DNA from: Okapia johnstoni
Taxonomy: Eukaryota > Chordata > Mammalia > Artiodactyla > Giraffidae
Reading direction: 5' to 3'
DNA: 64,000 nucleotides
NCBI GenBank assembly: GCA_024291935.2
Contig: CM044320.1
Coordinates: 27,620,001-27,684,000 of the forward strand
The notes beneath the pieces are model-generated. The model was given only the letters and a program-made list of their open reading frames with translations, was not told the DNA's origin and ran no database searches. Made by a program: the position numbers and the translations under genes. This document shows positions 13,719-26,164 of the stretch, piece after piece (within the stretch, counting starts at the first letter, position 1; every line of letters begins with the position of its first letter).

Positions 13719-14368
13719 ACAACAAATATCTATGTTTAGGTTTTGAGTGGACAAAATTTTTGTCAATTCCTTTGGATAAATACCAAGAGGTATGATTGCC
13801 GGTTCATATGGGACAGGTAAATTTAGTTTTATAAGACATCACCAAACTCTCTTCCAAAGTGGCTGTACCATTTTGCATTCCACCAGCAATGAATATAAGT
13901 ACCTGTTCCTCCGCATCCTTTTCAGCATTTGGTGTTTTCAGCGTTCTGGATTTGAGTCATTCTAATAAATGCATAATGCTACGAGAAATATAATCAAAAT
14001 GATGAAGCAGAGGAATTACTCCCAGTTAAAAGACCAAGAGAATTTTCCTGAAGGCACAAACAATGAAACAGACTCCTTCAGTGTAATAGATACCAAGTTC
14101 TAAAAGGACACAATGAAAATATTGAAGGAATTAAGAAAGGCTGTCAACAGAGATGAAGATTACTATAAAGAGGAAAAGTCAAGAAAAACTTAAAAATTCA
14201 TTTGCTGATACAAAAGATGAACTAAGGGCAATAAACATAAGAATGAACAGTGCAGAAGGAAAAAGGAGTTATCTGGAAGATAGCATAATGGAAATTACCC
14301 AATCATAACAGCAGACAGAAAACCAAATGAGAAGATGAAAGCAATTAAAGAGATCTATGGAACAATAT

Positions 14369-14574
14369 GCCTCCCTGGTGGCTCAGATGGTAAAGCATCT
14401 ACCTACAATGTGGGAGACCTGGGTTCAATCCCTGGGTCAGGAAGATCCTCTGGAGAAGGAAATGACAACCCATTCCAGTACTCTTGCCTGAAAATTCCAT
14501 GGACGGAGGAACCTGGTAGGCTACAGTCCATGGGGTCACAAACAGTCGGACATGACTGAGCGACTTCACTTTCA
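14369..14574 (+). mobile_element. Bov-tA SINE with perfect target duplication
   Basis: A complete Bov-tA. The exact 14-bp direct repeat ctatggaacaatat flanks it at 14355-14368 and 14575-14588, which marks a relatively young insertion into L1 copy B. Confidence 0.95.
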
Positions 14575-14862
14575 CTATGGAACAATATAAAGTGTGCCAA
14601 CAAAAGCATAATAGGGATTCCAGAAGGACAAGAAAGAGAAAAGGGGATAAAAAATGTATTTGAAGAAACTTTTGCTGCAAACTTCTCAAACCCAAAGAAG
14701 GAAATCGATATCCAGGTACAGGAAGCACAAAGAATCCCAACAAGATGAACTCAAACAGATCTACACCAAGACAGATAATAATAAAAATGGTAAAAGTTAA
14801 ATAGAGAATTCTAAAGGCAATAAGATAAAAACAAAGAATTAATTACAAAGGAATACTCATAA

Positions 14863-16073
14863 AACAAGTCAAGAAAAAGAAGATCCACCAGTCCAGAAGT
14901 TCCAGGATATCGACATGCCTTGACCTGCCCAGGGACCCAATTCTTGGGAGGCCAACACGCCTCCACCAGTTCGGGGATTCGATCTCCAGGAGGCTGTCAC
15001 CCCTCAGCCTGCCTGGGGATCTGCACCCTGACGCCTATTAGTTGTGGGACTGTGCACAGTCTCAGCAATAACTCAATGAGACCGCATTGCCTTTCTAGAA
15101 CGTCTAAAAGAGGCCCTTCAAAAGCTTACCAATCTGGATTTAGACTCTTATGAGGGACAGGTGATTTTAAGGGACAAATTCCTGTCCCAGTGTGCATCAG
15201 ACATCAGGATAAAGTTACAACAGCTACAGCAGCAGGACCCTGCTGCCTCTTTAGATGAGATAGTCCAGACAGCAACCAATACATTTTTATAATGGAGAAC
15301 AGGAGAGGGAGGCTAAGGCCCAGGGAAGGGAGAAAAGGAAAGAGACAAGGCATGGGCATGCCCAGATGCTGGCCACCCTCCAGGGAGACCTATGGCAAAT
15401 CCCAAGTGCTTGAAGGACAAGGCACAAGGCAAATGCCTAATCTGTAGACAGGCGAGACATTGGGTCAAACAGTGTGCAAACCATGGCAAATCTCCTAAAA
15501 CAACTTGCTACAAGTGCCATCAATTTGGACATTGGGCGGCACTCTGCCCTCGGGACCCAAGAGGCTCAAGGTCAAGCGCCAAGCCTTCCCTCACAATGGT
15601 TCAACCGGACTGAAGCAGCCTGCTCCAGCCAGCCCACCTGTCACAGATAACCATCATGGGGCTGGAGCCAAGGGTGCAACTGGATATGGCAGGTAGGTCC
15701 AAGAATTTCTTGGTTGACACAGGGGCTACCTACTCTGTCCTAACCTTCTACTCTGGAGCCTTCTCCTCCCAAATCTGTACAATTTGGGGTGCTACAGGTA
15801 AAACAATTACAAAAAGTTTCACCCGAGGACTTCTTTGTTGCTGGAATGGACAAAAATCTTCCTAGCCGTTTCTGGTGGTCCCTGAGTGTCCTACTCCCTT
15901 ATTGGGAAGAGATCTTTCCCTGCCTTTGAAATCTTGCGTCTATTGCAGTCCTGATAGAAGATGCTTTAAAACTCTATTTTAAGAGTTTTAGGACAAACTA
16001 ACTATTTTTACCAGCCACCAAGTGAAACAACTCCTGAATGGGAGAGCCATTTATGGATGTCGGATCAATGGAC
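14863..16073 (+). mobile_element. Endogenous retrovirus gag-pro fragment (class I-like)
   Basis: No LTR is visible on either side. In order there is: a capsid C-terminal-like segment (about 15100-15290, broken by a stop and frameshift); a nucleocapsid segment at 15392-15613 with two CCHC zinc knuckles (C-x2-C-x4-H-x4-C; the second reads CYKCHQFGHWAALC); and a protease segment with the DTGA active site near 15715 and a CPTPLLGRDL motif at 15892-15921. The frame is broken several times and neither pol beyond protease nor env is present. The protease motifs point to a gammaretrovirus-like element, although two zinc knuckles are unusual for that group. It is a dead fossil fused directly to a BovB 3' end. 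Confidence 0.8.
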
Positions 16074-16665
16074 ACAGTGAGAGACTGTTTTCTTGGGCCC
16101 CAAAGTCACTGAAGATGGTGACTGCAGCCACGAAATTAAAAGACACTTACTCCTTGGAAGAAAAGCTATGACCAACCTAGACAGCATACTAAAAAGCAGA
16201 GACATTACTTTGCTGACAAAGGTCTGCCTAGTCAAAGCTATGGTTTTTCCAGTAGTCATGTATGGATGTGAGAGTTGGATCATAAAGAAAGCTAAGTGCT
16301 GAAGAATTGAAGCTTTTGAGCTGTGGTGTTGGAGGAGACTCTTGCGAGTCCCTTGGACTGCAAGGAGATCAAGCCAGTCAATCCTAAAGGAAATCAGTCC
16401 TGAATATTCATTGGAAGGACTGATGCTGAAGCTGAAACTCCAATCCTTTGGCCACTTGATGTGAAGAACTGACTCACTGGAAAGGACCCTGATGATGGGA
16501 ACGGGAGGAGAAGGGAACAACAGAGGATGAGATGGTTGGATGGCATCACCGACTCAACGGACATGAGTTTGAGCAAGCTTCGAGAGTTGGCGATGGACAG
16601 GGAAGTCAGGCGTGCTGCAGTCCATGGGGTCACAAAGAGTCAGACTCGACTGTGCGACTGAACTG
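16074..16665 (+). mobile_element. BovB 3' fragment fused to the ERV segment
   Basis: The BovB C-terminal region, including 'atgtatggatgtgagagttg' from 16258, and the 3' end follow directly after the retroviral segment. The direct repeat actcataa lies at 14855-14862 and 16666-16673. It brackets the ERV and BovB parts together rather than BovB alone. Confidence 0.85.
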
Positions 16666-18302
16666 ACTCATAAGACTCTCAGTTGATTTCTCTACAGAAA
16701 TGCTGCAGGCCAGAAGAGAGTGGCAAAAGATATTCAAAGTCCTGAAAGGGAGAAGGGAGAAGTGTTAAACCTAGAATGTTCTATCCAGCACAATTATCAT
16801 TTATAATAGGAGAAAAAATAAAGGATTTCTAAGATAAGCAAAAACTAAAAGAGCACAGAAATACTAAACCTACCCTAAAAGAAATACTGAAAGGTCTTCT
16901 CTAAATAGAAAATGAGCAAGAAGATATAGGAAGGAGGAAATCACAATTGGAAAGTAAATGACTTAAATTAGCCAGCATACAAATCAAAAAGAAAATAATA
17001 AAACCTATTTGTGAAAGCAGATGATAAACACAAGGAACAGCAAAAGGATAAACAAAAAGATGTAAAAAAGGTGAGCAAAACCATAAAATGTGGGGAAGAA
17101 CAGTGGACAGTGTAATTTATTTGTTTGTTTTAGAATGTATTTAAGCAGTCTAAACCATGTATATATAGGAAGGGATTAACACATTGAAAAACAGTACAAT
17201 CACAAATCAAAAAAGGACAATAGATTCACAAAAGCCAGAAAGAGAACATAAGCATAAAAGGAAATCAGCAAACCAAAAAAAAAAAAAAAAAAAGTGAGAG
17301 AGAGAGGAACAAAGAAAAAAATGCATAATCAACTAAAAAACAAGCTTTAAAATGGCAATAAACACATAGCTATCAATGATTACCTTAAATATCAATGGGC
17401 CAAATGCTCCCATCAACAGTTGCAGAGTGCCAGACTGGATTAAAAAAAAGCAAGAGCCTACAATATGCTGTCTACAAGAGACATACCTTAGGGTAAAGGA
17501 CACACATAGATTGAAAGTGAGGGCATGGAAAAAGATATTTACTATTTCATGGAAATGGATATGACAAGAAAGTGGGAGTTGCAATACTCATATCAGACAA
17601 AAAAAGACTTAAAAAAAGGCCATAACGAAAGATAAAGAAGGATCCTATACACTGGTAAAAGATAAATAAGAGAAGAGTATTTTATAATCCTCAATATATA
17701 CACACCTAATATAGGAACACACAAATACATAAAACAAATGCTAACAGATGTAAAGGAGAAACTGATGGGAACACAATAATAGTAGGAGAATTTAACACGT
17801 CACCTCCATCAATGGACATACCTCCTAGACAGAAATCAATAAAACAACAGAGATCTTAAATGATACAATAGAACAGTTAAACCTAATGCATATTTTGGGG
17901 ACATTATATTCAAAGACAAAAACAGAAACAACAACAGCAAAGAACAAACATACAAAAAAACAAAAACCACATTCTTTTCAAGTGCACATGCAACATTCTC
18001 TAGGATTGACCACATACTAGAGCACAAAACTAAACTCAACAAATTTAAGAATATAAAAATTATTTCAAGCATCTCTCTGACCACAATGGCATAAAACTAG
18101 AAATCAACCAAAAGGAAAGAAATGAGAAAAACACAATTACATGATGACTAAACAACATGCTACTATAAATAACCAATGGATCATCAAAGAAATCAAAGAG
18201 GAAATTAAAATATACCTTGAGAGGAAAACACACAAAAAAACACAACCATACAAAATCTATGGGATAGAGCAAAAGCAGTTCCTAGAGGGAAGTTCATAGC
18301 AA

Positions 18303-19415
18303 TACAGTTCAGTTCAGTCGCTCAGTTGTGTCTGACTCTTTGCGACTTCATGAATCGCAGCATGCCAGGCCTTCCTGTCCAACACCAACTTCCAGAATCC
18401 ACCCAAACCCATGTCCACTGAGTCGGTGATGCCACCCAACCATCTCATCCTCTGTCGTCCCCTTCTCCTCCTGCCCCCAATCCTTCCCAGCATTAGCGTC
18501 TTTTCCAATGAGTCAACTCTTCACATGAGGTGGCCAAAGTATTGGACTTTCAGCTTCAACATCAGTCCTTCCAATGAACCACCAGGACTGATCTCCTTTA
18601 GAATGGACTGGTTGGATCTTCTTACAGTCCAAGGGACTCTCAAAAGTCTTCTCCAACACCACACTTCAAAAGCATCAATTCTTCGGTGCTTAGCTTTCTT
18701 CACCGTCCAACTCTCACATCCATACATGACCACTGGAAAAACCATAGCCTTGATTAGACAGACTTTTGTTGGCAAAGTAATGTCTCTGCTTTTAAATATG
18801 CTATCTAGGTTGGTCATAACCTTCCTTCCAAGGAGTAAGGGTCTTTTAATTTCATGGCTGCAGTCACCATCTGCAGTGACTTTGGAGCCCAAAAAAATAA
18901 AGTCCGACACTGTTTCCACTGTTTCCCCATCTATTTCCCATGAAGTGATGGGACCAGATGCAATGATCTTAGTTTTCTGAATGTTGAGCTTTAAGCCAAC
19001 TTTTTCACTCTCCTCTTTCACCTTCATCAAGAGGCTCTTTAGTTCTTCTTCAATTTCTGCCATAAGGGTGGTGTTATCTGCATATCTGAGGTTATTGATA
19101 TTTCTCCTGGCAATCTTGATTCCAGCTTGTGTTTCTTCCAGCCCAGCGTTTCTCATGATGTACTCTGCATATAAGTTAAATAAGCAGGGTGACAATATAC
19201 AGCCTTGATGTACTCCTTTTCCTATTTGGAACCAGTCTATTGTCCCATGTCCAGTTCTAACTGTTGCTTCCTGACCTGCATACAGGTTTCTCAAGAGACA
19301 GGTCAGATGGTCTGGTATTCTCATCTCTTCCAGAATTTTCCACAGTTTATTGTGATCCACAGTCAAAATTTTCTTGCTTAATGTGATCCACAAAGTCAAA
19401 ATTTTCTTGCTTAAT
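18303..19415 (-). mobile_element. BovB LINE, antisense
   Basis: An inverted BovB copy. On the minus strand a 292-codon frame (19399 to 18521) covers most of the reverse transcriptase, with the catalytic box changed to YADN (reading NLRYADNTTLM). It interrupts L1 copy B. Its right edge carries an imperfect 31/33-bp tandem duplication (19351-19381 and 19382-19414). Confidence 0.9.
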
Positions 19416-21046
19416 TAACAAGAAAAATCTCAAATAAGCAACCTAACCGACTACCTAAAATTGAAAAAAGAGGAATAAACAATACCTTAAGTCAGCAGAA
19501 GGAAGGAAATAATAAATAAAGGTCAGGAAGGAAATAAAATTGAGATTAAAAGGCATTAGAAAAAAATCAATAAAACTAAGAGCTGGTACTTTGAAAGGGA
19601 AAACAAAATGATAAACCTCTGACCAGGCTCACAAAGAAAAGAGGACCCAAATAAATAAAATAAACCACAACTGAAACTGCAGAAACAGAAAAAATATATG
19701 TATGAGAGAACATTATGAACAATTATATGAAAACAAATTAGACAACCTAGAAGAAATGGACAAGTTTCCAAAAACATACAATTCACCAAAACTGAATCAA
19801 GAAGAAACAAATAATTTGAACAAATTGATCATTATAAGTGAAACGGAACATGTACCAAAAATAAAAATCTCCCTACAAATAAAAGTCAAGACCAGATGGC
19901 TTCACAGGCAAATTCTACAAAACATATAAAAAAGAACCTACACTGACCCTTCTCAAATTCTTCCAAAAGACTGATAAGGAGGAAACACTCCAAAAGACAT
20001 TCTGTGGAGCCACCATCACCCTAATATCAAAACCAACAACACTACCAAAAAAGAAAATGACAAGCCAATATCTTTGATGAATGTAGATGCAAAAATTCAA
20101 CAAAATATTAGCAAGCTGAACCTACAACACATAAAAAATATTTTAAATCACAACCAAGCTGGATTCATACCAGTGTCACAAAAATGGTTCAACGTATTCA
20201 AATCAAGATAATATACCACATTAAAAAAGAAATGTCAAAATCCACATGAGCATCTCAATAGATGCAGAAAAGCATTTGACAAAATTCTACATCCATTCAC
20301 GATGAAAACTCTTATAAAAGTGAGTATAAAGGAAACATATCTCAAAATAAAGCCATTAGTGACAAACCTATAGCCATAATACTCAGTGATGAAGAGCTGA
20401 AAGCCTTCCTGCTAAAATCTGGAACAAGACAAAAACCCCACTCTTGCCACTTCTATTCAACATAGACGTATTCTAGCCACAGCTAAGTTCTAGCCATCAG
20501 ACAAGAAAAGGAAATGAAAGATATCCAAATTGGAAGGGCAGAGGTAAAATTGTCATTATATGTAGGTGACATAATACAATATAGAGAAAAATCTAAGAAT
20601 CCACACAAAAATTACTATATCTAATAAATGAATTCAGCATAGTAGCAGGATACAATATTAACACATACAGAAATCACTTGCATTTTTTTAACACTCACAA
20701 TGAAATATCACAAAAAGAATGTAAAAAGGGGGCTTTTAAAACCACACCCCCCAAATTGGAAAACAACCTAGGAATAAATCTGACCAAGGAGGTGAAAGGA
20801 TTGTGTACTGAGAGCAATAAAACATTAAAAAAGGAAATTAAAGAGAATTCAAAGAAATGGAAAGATACCCCATGTTCTTCGATTGAAAGAAGTAATATTG
20901 TTAAAATGGCAATACTACCCAAAGAAATCTACAGACATAATGCAACCTCTATTAAATTACCCATAACATTTTTCACAGAATAATACAAACAATCCAAATA
21001 TTTATATGAAACATAAAAGATTCAGAATTGCCAAACCACTCAAAAA

Positions 21047-21715
21047 ACTAAGATCAGGAGATCCGGTCCCATCACTTCATGGCAAATAGATGGGGAAACA
21101 ATGTAAACGGTGACAGGCTTTATTTTCTGGGGCTACAAAATCACTGCAGATGGTGGCTAAAGCCATGGGATTAAAAGACACTTGCTCTTGGAAAAAAAGG
21201 CTATGACAAATCTATACAGTGTATTAAAAACCAGAGACATCACTTTGCTGACAAGATCCATCTAGTCACAGCTATGATTGTTCCAGTAGTCACGTATGGA
21301 TGTGAGAGTTGGACCATAAGAAAGCTGAGCACCTAAGAATTGATACTTTTGAACTGTGGTGATGGAGAACAGACTCTTGAGAGTCCCTTGGACTGCAAGG
21401 AGATCAAGCCAGTCGATCCTAAAGGAAGTCAGTCCTAAATATTCATTGCAAGGACTGATGCTGAAGCTGAAACTCCAATACTTTGACCACCTGATGCAAA
21501 GAATTGACTCATTGGAAAAGACCCTGATGCTGGGAAAGATTGAAGGCAGGAGGAGAAGGGGATGACAGAGGATGAGATGGTGGGATGACATCACCAACTC
21601 GATGGACATGAGTTTGAGCAAGCTCCAAGAGATGGTGATGGACAGGGAAGCCTGGTGTGCTGCAGTCCAGGGCGTCACAAAGAGTCAGACACAACTGAGT
21701 GACTGAACAACAACA
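21047..21715 (+). mobile_element. BovB 3' fragment
   Basis: The C-terminal BovB reverse-transcriptase region and standard 3' terminus. It sits at the junction between L1 copies B and C. Confidence 0.88.
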
Positions 21716-21910
21716 ACAAAAGCCACATCAGTGAAGAAGGAAAATATATAAAAGAACTGAAATGGGAGAAGAACAAGTAAAACAGTCACTCTTTGCAGAT
21801 GACTACATAGAAAATCCAGAAGATTCCAGAAATCTTCAGAACGGCTAGAGTTCATCAATGAATTTTGTAAATTTGCAGGATACAAAATGAATACTCAGAA
21901 ATCTTTTGTA

Positions 21911-21914
<4 letters not shown>

Positions 21915-21941
<27 letters not shown>

Positions 21942-22125
21942 TAGTCACTCAGTCGTGGCCAACTCTTTGAGACCCCATGGACTGTAGCCCACCAGGCTCC
22001 TCTGTCCATGGGATTCTCCAGGCAAGAATATTGGAGTGGGTTGCCATTCCCTTCTCCAGGGGATTTTCCTGACCCAGGGATCAAACCTGGGTCTTCTGTG
22101 TTGTAGGCAGATTCTTTACCACTGA
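21915..22125 (-). mobile_element. Bov-tA SINE, antisense, with (TG)n tract
   Basis: About 14 TG units (21914-21942) run into a reverse-complement Bov-tA (ttagtcactcagtcgtggcc ... ttctttaccactgagc). TG/CA expansion at the SINE 3' tail is common in this family. Confidence 0.87.
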
Positions 22126-22715
22126 GCAGACTAACAATAAAAGATCAGAAAGAGAAATTAAAGAAACAATCCCATTTACCATCAAATTGAAAAGAATAAA
22201 ATACCTAGGAATAATCCTACCTTAGGAGGCAAAAGATCTGTATTCTGAAAACTATAAGACACTGATGAGAAAAATGGAAGATGAAAAACAAATGCTGGAG
22301 AGGGTGTGGAGAAAAGGGAACCTTCCTACCCTGTTGATGGGGAAGTAAATTTGTGCAGTTATTTTGGAATACAGTATGGTGTTTCCTAAAAAATACTAAA
22401 AATAGAGTTACCCACATAATCCAGCAATCCCACTCCTGGGCATATATCCAGAAAAATCTCTAATTCAAAGAGATATGCGCAGCCCTAAGTTCACAGCAGA
22501 TCTAGTCACAATAGCCAAAACATGGAAACAACCTAAATGTCCATTAACAGATGACCAGATAAAGAAGATGTGGACATATATACTGAAATACTACTCAGCC
22601 ATAAAACAGAACAAAATAATGTCATTTTCAGCAACATGGATGGGCCTAGAGATTAGCATACTAAGTGAAATAAGACACAAATATTATATGATATTAATAT
22701 CACTGTATAATCTAA

Positions 22716-22850
<135 letters not shown>

Positions 22851-22866
22851 ACTGAGTCCTGAGAGC

Positions 22867-23076
22867 TTTCCCTGGTGGCTCAGACAGTAAAGCGTCTGTC
22901 TACAATGTGGGAGACCCAGGTTCGATCCCTGGGTGGGGAAGATCTCCTGGAGAAGGAAATGGCAACCCACTCCAGTATTCTTGCCTGGAAAATCCCATGG
23001 ATGGAGGAACCTGGTAGGCTACAGTCCATGGGGTGGCAAAGAGTCAGACACGACAGAGCAACTTCACAAACAAAAA
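22867..23076 (+). mobile_element. Bov-tA SINE fused downstream of RPL23A fragment
   Basis: A complete Bov-tA with a short A-rich tail. The repeat ataatctaaaa at 22707-22717 and 23077-23087 flanks the RPL23A+SINE unit as a whole. Confidence 0.92.
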
Positions 23077-23362
23077 ATAATCTAAAAAGATAGTACAAGT
23101 GAACTTATTGACAAAACAGGAAGTCTCACAGACATAGAAAGCCAACTTATGGCTACCAAAGGAGAAAGGTTGGAGGGAAGAAGAGGCATTAAATGGCAGT
23201 ATGGGATTAACAGATATATACTACTATATATAAAACAGATAAACAGCAAGGATTTACTGTATAGCACAGGGAAGTATATTCAATATCTTGCAATAAACTC
23301 TAATTGAAAAGAATCCAAAAAAAAAGAATATAGGGACATATATATGTATATCTACTTATATT

Positions 23363-23585
23363 AGGGTTCCCAGGTGGTGCTAGTGGTAAAGAACCCTCCT
23401 GCCAATGAAGGAGACATAAGAGACATAGGTTTACTCCCTAAGTCAGGAAGATCCCCTGGAGGAGGGCATGGCAACCCACTCCAGTATTCTTGCCTGGAGA
23501 ATCCCATGGACGGAGGGTGCTGGCAGGCTACAGTTCACGGGGTTGCACAGAGTCGGACGTGACTGAAGTGACTTAGCACACATAT
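23363..23585 (+). mobile_element. Bov-tA SINE
   Basis: A full-length Bov-tA inserted into the 3'UTR and tail of L1 copy C; L1 tail sequence resumes after it. Confidence 0.88.
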
Positions 23586-23719
23586 GTATATATGCAACCA
23601 AATCACTTTGCTATATACCTGAAACACAATATTATAAATCAACTGCACTTTAATATAAATAAACAAATAAATGAAATGATTGTGTGAAACTCAGGTAAGG
23701 AAGGAAATGAGACTGTAAG

Positions 23720-24165
23720 TAACATGGATTGAATTGTGTTTCCATCAAAAGATATACTGAAATCCTAGTCCCCTGTATCAATGGGTGTGTCCTTATTTGG
23801 AAATGAAGTCTTTGCGGATATAACCAAGTTAAGATGAGGTCCTGAGAGTAGACTCTAATCCAATGTGACTTGTGTCCTTTAAACAACAGGAGAAGACAGA
23901 CAAGGCACAGAAGGAGAAGATGACTGTGTGACAATGGAGGCAAAGATTAAAGTGACGCACCTGTAAGCCAGAGAATGCCAATGACTGGCAGTAAGTGCTA
24001 GAAGGTAGAAGAGAGAAGGAAATATTCTCCTCTGCAGATTTCAGAGGGAGCATGGCTCTGCCCACAACTTTGTTTTGGGCTTGTCGCCTCTAGAACTGAG
24101 ATAATGAAGTCTCGCTCTTTTAAGTACCCAGTTTGTGGTTCTTTGTTGCACAATCCTAGGAAATT
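23720..24165 (+). mobile_element. MaLR-type solo LTR (MLT1/MST-like)
   Basis: It matches the remembered MaLR LTR layout: 'tggattgaattgtgtttcc' at the start, 'ccttatttggaaat' and 'gttaagatgaggtc' in the middle, and 'acccagtttgtggt' near the end. It is a diverged, old insertion. The exact subfamily was not determined. Confidence 0.75.
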
Positions 24166-24239
24166 CATTCATTCATGGTTAACTCATTTATGATTGACCT
24201 CACAGCACAGGGACTGAGTTGAGTGTCTGTGACTGAGAC

Positions 24240-24305
24240 TGGCCTTGCAAAACCTAAAATATTTATTAGTTGACTTTCTACAGGAAGTTTGCTGAACCCT
24301 GGTCT
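24240..24305. mobile_element. Possible hAT DNA-transposon remnant
   Basis: A segment containing 'cctaaaatatttattag' and 'gtttgctgaaccctggtc' resembles the end of a short mammalian hAT element. The piece is short and the family is not assigned. Confidence 0.35.
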
Positions 24306-25440
24306 ACAATATGGAAGTAGAATATAATCCAATGCAAGGCTGTGTATGAGAAACTCTGAACATCATGTAAAATAAGTATGATGTACATTCATAATAGGAA
24401 CATTTTGTGTGAAGTGTGAAGAATTCAGAAATCATATTGGAGAGTGAAATTGAGTAAGTTGAGAATAGACCAAGTTACATTCTTGAGGGAAAATTGTGAA
24501 AATGTAGCCCTTTTTGGCTGGTGAACAGTGTCTCCCCTTCAATGCACCAATGGCCACCTGTCAGACACATTGAAAAGTCTATGACTTGTTAGATGTTTGC
24601 TCACTATTTTTGATGGCAAGTGCTGGCTGATTGCTAAAACAAAGTATTTGGTCTTACAAAGTCCGGATATACCATTTCTTCATTAAAATATTTATTTTTC
24701 TCGTATCTTTTTTTTTCTTTTATAGTAAAATGCCTTATAATAACATCTGACTATTAATGATCCTGACCATTATGTGAACTGAAATTACATAATGATGATA
24801 ACTTTGTCATTCAGTACTCTGTTATTTGAAATGTATATTTGAATACATAGTAGTTTAATCCTTAAAAACACCCTCTGAATCTATTTTTTTTTAAATTCTG
24901 CTCACCAAGGAAGAAATTGAGACTCAGTAAAGTGACCAGGGTCTTCCTAAGCAGTGCAGTGGTAAAGAATCTGCCTGCAATGTAGGAGATGCAAGAGACA
25001 CGGGTCCAGTCCCTGGGTTTGGGAGGATCCCCTGGGGATAATTCTGGTAACAAATTCATTTATTGTTTCAAGTACATGCAAGCTAATACTGCTCAAAAAT
25101 CCTCTAAAATGGTTCTCTTGAAAAAAGAATTTATTAGAACTGTAAAATTTCTCAGTGCAAAGAGTTCTTTGGAATTTACATAGAATGAACTCCTGAATGC
25201 CAAAAATTCAATGTTTTTCTTTTTCTCCCCTACTTTTAAGATTTATAAAAATCGTGGGTATAAGCAACTGATCATGTCTCTTTGAGAATTAACTCTTTCT
25301 GGAAAGAACTCAGCAGAGCCTTAATCCTGGCTTGATACGTAGTCCCTGAAGATTCTAGAAAGAATCCCAATGGGGAAAGAGACCATACAGAGCCACACAG
25401 AGGTTGAGACCATGGACCTTTTAAAAAAAAAAAAAAATTC
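24306..25440. other. Largely unassigned sequence with a partial Bov-tA
   Basis: A partial sense Bov-tA occupies about 24940-25037. Otherwise I see A/T-rich single-copy-looking DNA with no convincing coding frame. Confidence 0.5.
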
Positions 25441-25584
25441 CAGTGATGTCCTCAAGGAGCGGCTGGCTTAAAAACTTCTTGGAAGGAGAAGGAGAGATCT
25501 TTGTTACAAACTTCCGTCCCTCCTCCTGCTCCTGTTCCCTTACCCTCTGCCTCCTGCAGAGTTCTGTTTTCTGGGAATCAGCAA
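25441..25584 (+). promoter_or_regulatory. Candidate SLCO1C1 promoter / first non-coding exon
   Basis: This is inference. SLCO1C1 should have an untranslated first exon upstream of the start-codon exon. This stretch is repeat-free, more C/G-rich than its surroundings, and ends in a usable 5' splice site (gcaa|gtaaga, donor at 25585). No CpG island or clear TATA box is visible. Nothing in the sequence links it to SLCO1C1 except strand, position and the absence of better candidates. Confidence 0.2.
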
Positions 25585-25927
25585 GTAAGATCACAAGTAG
25601 TCTTTTCTTTTTTCACTCTCTCCCATAAAGAAAGCTTTATCACGTGCGGCCTTAAACTTGCAGCAAATTGCAAAGAAATGGCTCAAAGGCTTCAGCTCTT
25701 TCTGTGCCCTGGGAGCTGAGATGCACGTCAGTGGCTTTGCCAGCGTGGCCTGTTCCCTGCAGACTGCCAGAGAAAAGAGGCCAAGAGAAAAGAGAAGAAA
25801 CTGGCCAGGGGTGAGACCATGCCCTGTATCTTTACTTTGCCCTGATCTGTTCTGTGTCCAACCAGGCTCTCCCCACCTGACAAAACTGCTCAAAGCTGCT
25901 GTAGGATCCACCTGCTTCTTCTTTCAG

Positions 25928-25997
25928 GTTCTTGAGTGTGGTCCAGCCTCTTGCTGGGCACACGGAGGGGAAATGGCCATCTGATCTCCACCTCCAG
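25928..25997 (+). other. Candidate internal non-coding (5'UTR) exon
   Basis: A 70-bp interval lies between a strong 3' splice site (cttcttctttcag, AG at 25926-25927) and a consensus donor (ccag|gtaaga, GT at 25998). It is free of recognised repeats and on the SLCO1C1 strand, 11.2 kb upstream of the start-codon exon. Another weaker splice-like pair is at 25762/25811. RNA evidence would decide. Confidence 0.25.
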
Positions 25998-26164
25998 GTA
26001 AGATCTGGTTCTCTGCTTTCGTATTTCATGATGATCATATCCGAGTCTCACAGGAGAGAGGTCAATAAACCTTATGTTCTGCACTGCACATGTCTTACTC
26101 ATACCACTTCTCATGAAACTTGTGGGGGCCCTTGTAAGGCTGGTGGAAATGGGAGAGGATACTG

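Larger units (their letters stand above)
12661..13985 (-). mobile_element. Old L1 3' region, antisense, split by three SINEs
   Basis: Segments 12661-12865, 13088-13200 and 13735-13985 are collinear parts of an old mammalian L1 in antisense. They parallel the segment at about 41870-42430, sharing for example the 'tggcaattatgaa' and 'ccaaagtggctgtaccattt' stretches. Bov-tA SINEs separate the three parts. Confidence 0.75.
13986..21046 (+). mobile_element. Ruminant L1 LINE, interrupted (copy B)
   Basis: The ORF1 region lies at about 13990-14862 and resumes at 16666. ORF2 starts near 17370 (frame reading ITLNINGPNAPI) and continues to about 18300 and then 19416-21046, where a BovB fragment joins. 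The reverse-transcriptase box is decayed to YVGD at 20559-20570. It is interrupted by a SINE (14369-14574), the ERV/BovB composite (14863-16665) and an antisense BovB (18303-19415). The 3' end is missing. Not functional. Confidence 0.85.

Noticed and set aside
15392..15865. Zinc-knuckle and aspartic-protease frames as a possible domesticated retroviral gene
   Set aside because: The frame is broken between and inside the domains, there is no LTR or promoter, and the fragment ends abruptly at a BovB junction. A dead insertion is the simpler explanation.
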